A stretch of 8,360 nt of DNA, taken from the NCBI GenBank assembly GCA_037383845.1, contig JARRON010000072.1, forward strand, positions 1 to 8,360. Reading direction: 5' to 3'. Numbering within the stretch: position 1 is the first letter of the stretch; every line of letters begins with the position of its first letter. The DNA is from JARRON01 sp037383845. GTDB lineage: Bacteria; Pseudomonadota; Gammaproteobacteria; Steroidobacterales; XN24. The notes under the pieces were generated by a model that saw only the letters and a program-made list of their open reading frames with translations, was not told the origin of the DNA and made no database searches. Positions 6,882 through 8,360 of this stretch are shown here, piece by piece. Position numbers and translations under genes: made by a program.

Positions 6882-7347
6882 TTCGGCCCCACCTGGATGT
6901 GCTCTTCGCGGGCCAGGTCATCCTCGGAAAATGGTGGGGCGAGGCTTCCCCGGACCAGCGCCGGCGATTCGCCGAAGCCCTGTACGGAAATCTCCTCCGA
7001 CGCCACGCGCCGAGTCTGCTCCTTGTCACTGACGGGATGGTCAGCATCGACGACAGCCCGCCGCCGGCAGCGGGTGCGGGTGAAGCCCGGCTAGCCGTCA
7101 CGGTCCGCGTTCCCGGCTACGCTCCGGTCCCCGTCACCCTTTACTTCCGGCGCACCGGCCAGCACTGGAGAGTCTTCGATGCACGGGTCGAGGATTTCTC
7201 CCCCCTGCTTCAGCTCCGGAACCTGTTCTCGGCGGAGATCCGCGACACGGGCCTGGCAGCGGTGATCCGGAGACTGGAATCGGAGAATCCGCCCTCGGCG
7301 AGCCCGGGGCAGCGGGCACGGCAATGCCTGGACCGGGCGCTCGGGCC

Positions 7348-8360
7348 ATGAGCGCAGGCCGGCCTCAAGGAGACTCCCAGGCAACCGCGCCCGCCCTGGT
7401 CCCGGCTTTCCACCGGGGCCGGCCCGGGCTGCCCGGGAACCGCGGCCGCCGACGTCTGCCGGCGCGCCTGCTCCGGCGGCTCGCCGGGCCCGTGCTCGCG
7501 ACACTGCCTTTTCTGTGGTCCGCTTACGCCGTCGCCTGGGGACCCGCTGCCCACCGGGCCGTGGCAGCCGCCGCGGAAGCCCGGCTGTGTCCGCCCGCCC
7601 GTCGCGCCATCGCCGGTCTGCTGGGCCAGGAAACGCTGGCCGAGGCGTCGACGTGGCCTGACCGGATCCGGGAGACGCCCCGCTGGCGACACACCCGGGA
7701 CTGGCACTATGCCGACGTGGAGGACGACGAGCCGATCTCGGCGGCCTGGCGAGGGGACCGGGGCCGACTGCTGATCGCCATACAGGCCCAGCTCGGCACC
7801 CTTCGTGACCCTGCGGCCACCACATCTGAGCGTGCCGTCGCCCTCCGTTTCCTGGCCCACCTTCTGCCCGACCTGCACCAGCCCCTGCACGTGGGGCGAC
7901 CCGGCGACGCGGGCGGCAACCGGGTCACGGTCCGGCTCGGCGACCGCCAGATGACCCTGCACAAGCTCTGGGATTCGGGCCTGGTCGGCCTGAGCGGCCT
8001 GGCCTGGCAGGACCTGGCCGGTGTCCTGGAAGCGCTGATCAGCACGGCGGAGCTCGCAACGGAAGGGGAGCTTTCCGACTGGGCAGAGGAATCCCGTGCC
8101 CTGCGCCCGTTCGTCTACAGCTTCGACGAGCGGCGGCGCGTGCCGGTGATCTCCCGCGCCTACCAGGTCACCGGCCAGCACATCGCGATGCTCCGCCTGG
8201 CCCAGTCCGCGCGCAGGCTCGAAACCGCGCTGGAGGACATCTGGTGTCCCGACACCGTCTCTCAGGTGATACCTCAAGTAAGCGCCGTAATTTACGGTTA
8301 TATCGGCTTTTTGGAGGACGCCCGTCGTCGCGAACGTCGGTCTGGAGTCAGCGGTGCCGG
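7348..8360 (+). CDS. S1/P1-family zinc-dependent nuclease, secreted (no stop before the right edge)
   Basis: S1/P1 nucleases use three zinc ions to cleave single-stranded DNA and RNA, often also removing 3'-phosphates; bacterial members are exported. The ATG overlaps the mlaC-like stop (ATGA). A long basic n-region (to about residue 45) and a hydrophobic core lead to AVA, then W64, so cleavage would expose Trp as residue 1, as in nuclease P1. All nine ligand positions are present: W64, H69 (AWGPAAH), D105 (TWPDRI), H120 (WHYAD), H171, D175 and H181 (FLAHLLPDLHQPLH), H205 and D209 (LHKLWD), plus GDAGGN between them. The recognisable domain ends near LRLAQSARRLETALEDIW (about 299). The frame then stays open for at least 38 more codons, through an AT-rich hairpin. 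That tail does not look like the family, so the true C-terminus is unclear. Confidence 0.9.
   Translation, partial: MSAGRPQGDSQATAPALVPAFHRGRPGLPGNRGRRRLPARLLRRLAGPVLATLPFLWSAYAVAWGPAAHRAVAAAAEARLCPPARRAIAGLLGQETLAEASTWPDRIRETPRWRHTRDWHYADVEDDEPISAAWRGDRGRLLIAIQAQLGTLRDPAATTSERAVALRFLAHLLPDLHQPLHVGRPGDAGGNRVTVRLGDRQMTLHKLWDSGLVGLSGLAWQDLAGVLEALISTAELATEGELSDWAEESRALRPFVYSFDERRRVPVISRAYQVTGQHIAMLRLAQSARRLETALEDIWCPDTVSQVIPQVSAVIYGYIGFLEDARRRERRSGVSGA
8284..8312 (+). terminator. possible Rho-independent terminator or operator in an AT-rich island
   Basis: GCCG (8284-8287) can pair with CGGC (8304-8307), followed by five T residues (8308-8312). Nested at its left is the palindrome CCGTAA-T-TTACGG (8285-8297). 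Composition is much more AT-rich than the flanks, as expected just past a gene. However, the nuclease frame has not stopped before it, and the outer stem is only four base pairs, so this is tentative. Confidence 0.3.

Larger units (their letters stand above)
6612..7351 (+). pseudogene. MlaC/Ttg2D-family periplasmic phospholipid-binding protein, frameshifted by a 47-bp tandem duplication
   Basis: MlaC proteins carry phospholipid across the periplasm between the outer-membrane and inner-membrane Mla complexes. The N-terminal part, from ATG 6612, has a Sec signal (YAVARLLLAAWLLTALPAVAAQ) and continues to ELATDPPALRSMAH. The rest lies in another frame: ALRSLAHRLLRPHLDVLFAG, QVILGKWWGEASPDQRRRFA, EALYGNLLRRHAPSLLL, then HWRVFDARVEDFSPLLQLRN, LFSAEIRDTGLAAVIRRLE. 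This matches the MlaC order, with YAGALVLG-like and Y(K/R)SSF-like regions. The break falls exactly on a 47-bp direct repeat; removing one copy gives a continuous 230-residue protein, close to the usual length. As it stands, translation from 6612 ends at 7094 after 160 codons. A GTG restart at 6899 would give 150 residues with no signal peptide. The ribosome binding site before 6612 is weak. Its stop overlaps the nuclease start. It could be a true pseudogene, a switchable gene or an assembly error. Confidence 0.82.

Noticed and set aside
3294..7094. A 1,266-codon open frame on the plus strand
   Set aside because: Most of it is the antisense shadow of the acidic, GC-rich amylase gene and is Arg/Gly/Val-rich with no domain. 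Only its last 161 codons, from 6612, are real, as the N-terminal part of the mlaC-like gene.
7210..8277. 355-codon minus-strand frame
   Set aside because: It is antisense to the S1/P1 nuclease, whose zinc ligands are all present on the plus strand.

Overview
The window is GC-rich bacterial DNA with gene content typical of a Gammaproteobacterium. The strongest ecological clue is the secreted amylase: its mature part has about 153 Asp+Glu against about 53 Lys+Arg, with only about 11 lysines in roughly 1,000 residues. This suggests a halophilic or haloalkaliphilic host, for example a relative of the Ectothiorhodospiraceae. That placement is inference; no rRNA or other taxonomic marker is present.

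Left block (1-6428, minus strand), in transcription order: a very large GH13 alpha-amylase-type lipoprotein (6428-3357), an 80-base gap holding a perfect 13-bp hairpin, glycogen/maltodextrin phosphorylase glgP (3276-802), then the first third of the branching enzyme glgB (from about 821, running off the left edge). Together they form an alpha-glucan locus. The amylase would cut alpha-glucan outside the cytoplasm, GlgP would release glucose-1-phosphate from alpha-1,4 chains, and GlgB would put alpha-1,6 branches into stored glycogen. No transporter, glgA or glgC lies in the window.

The amylase has an unusual build. Three copies of a pullulanase-like FNDW starch-binding-type module are inserted at two places inside the catalytic domain and its C-terminal beta domain, rather than added at an end.

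Right block (6612-8360, plus strand) is divergent from the amylase. It holds an MlaC/Ttg2D-type periplasmic lipid-binding protein whose frame is broken by a 47-bp tandem duplication. Its stop overlaps (ATGA) the start of an S1/P1-family zinc nuclease with all nine expected zinc ligands. The nuclease frame is still open at the right edge and runs through a terminator-like, AT-rich hairpin. The 182 bases between the divergent genes (6429-6611) contain the amylase ribosome binding site but no promoter I can name. I see no RNA genes, insertion sequences or CRISPR arrays.
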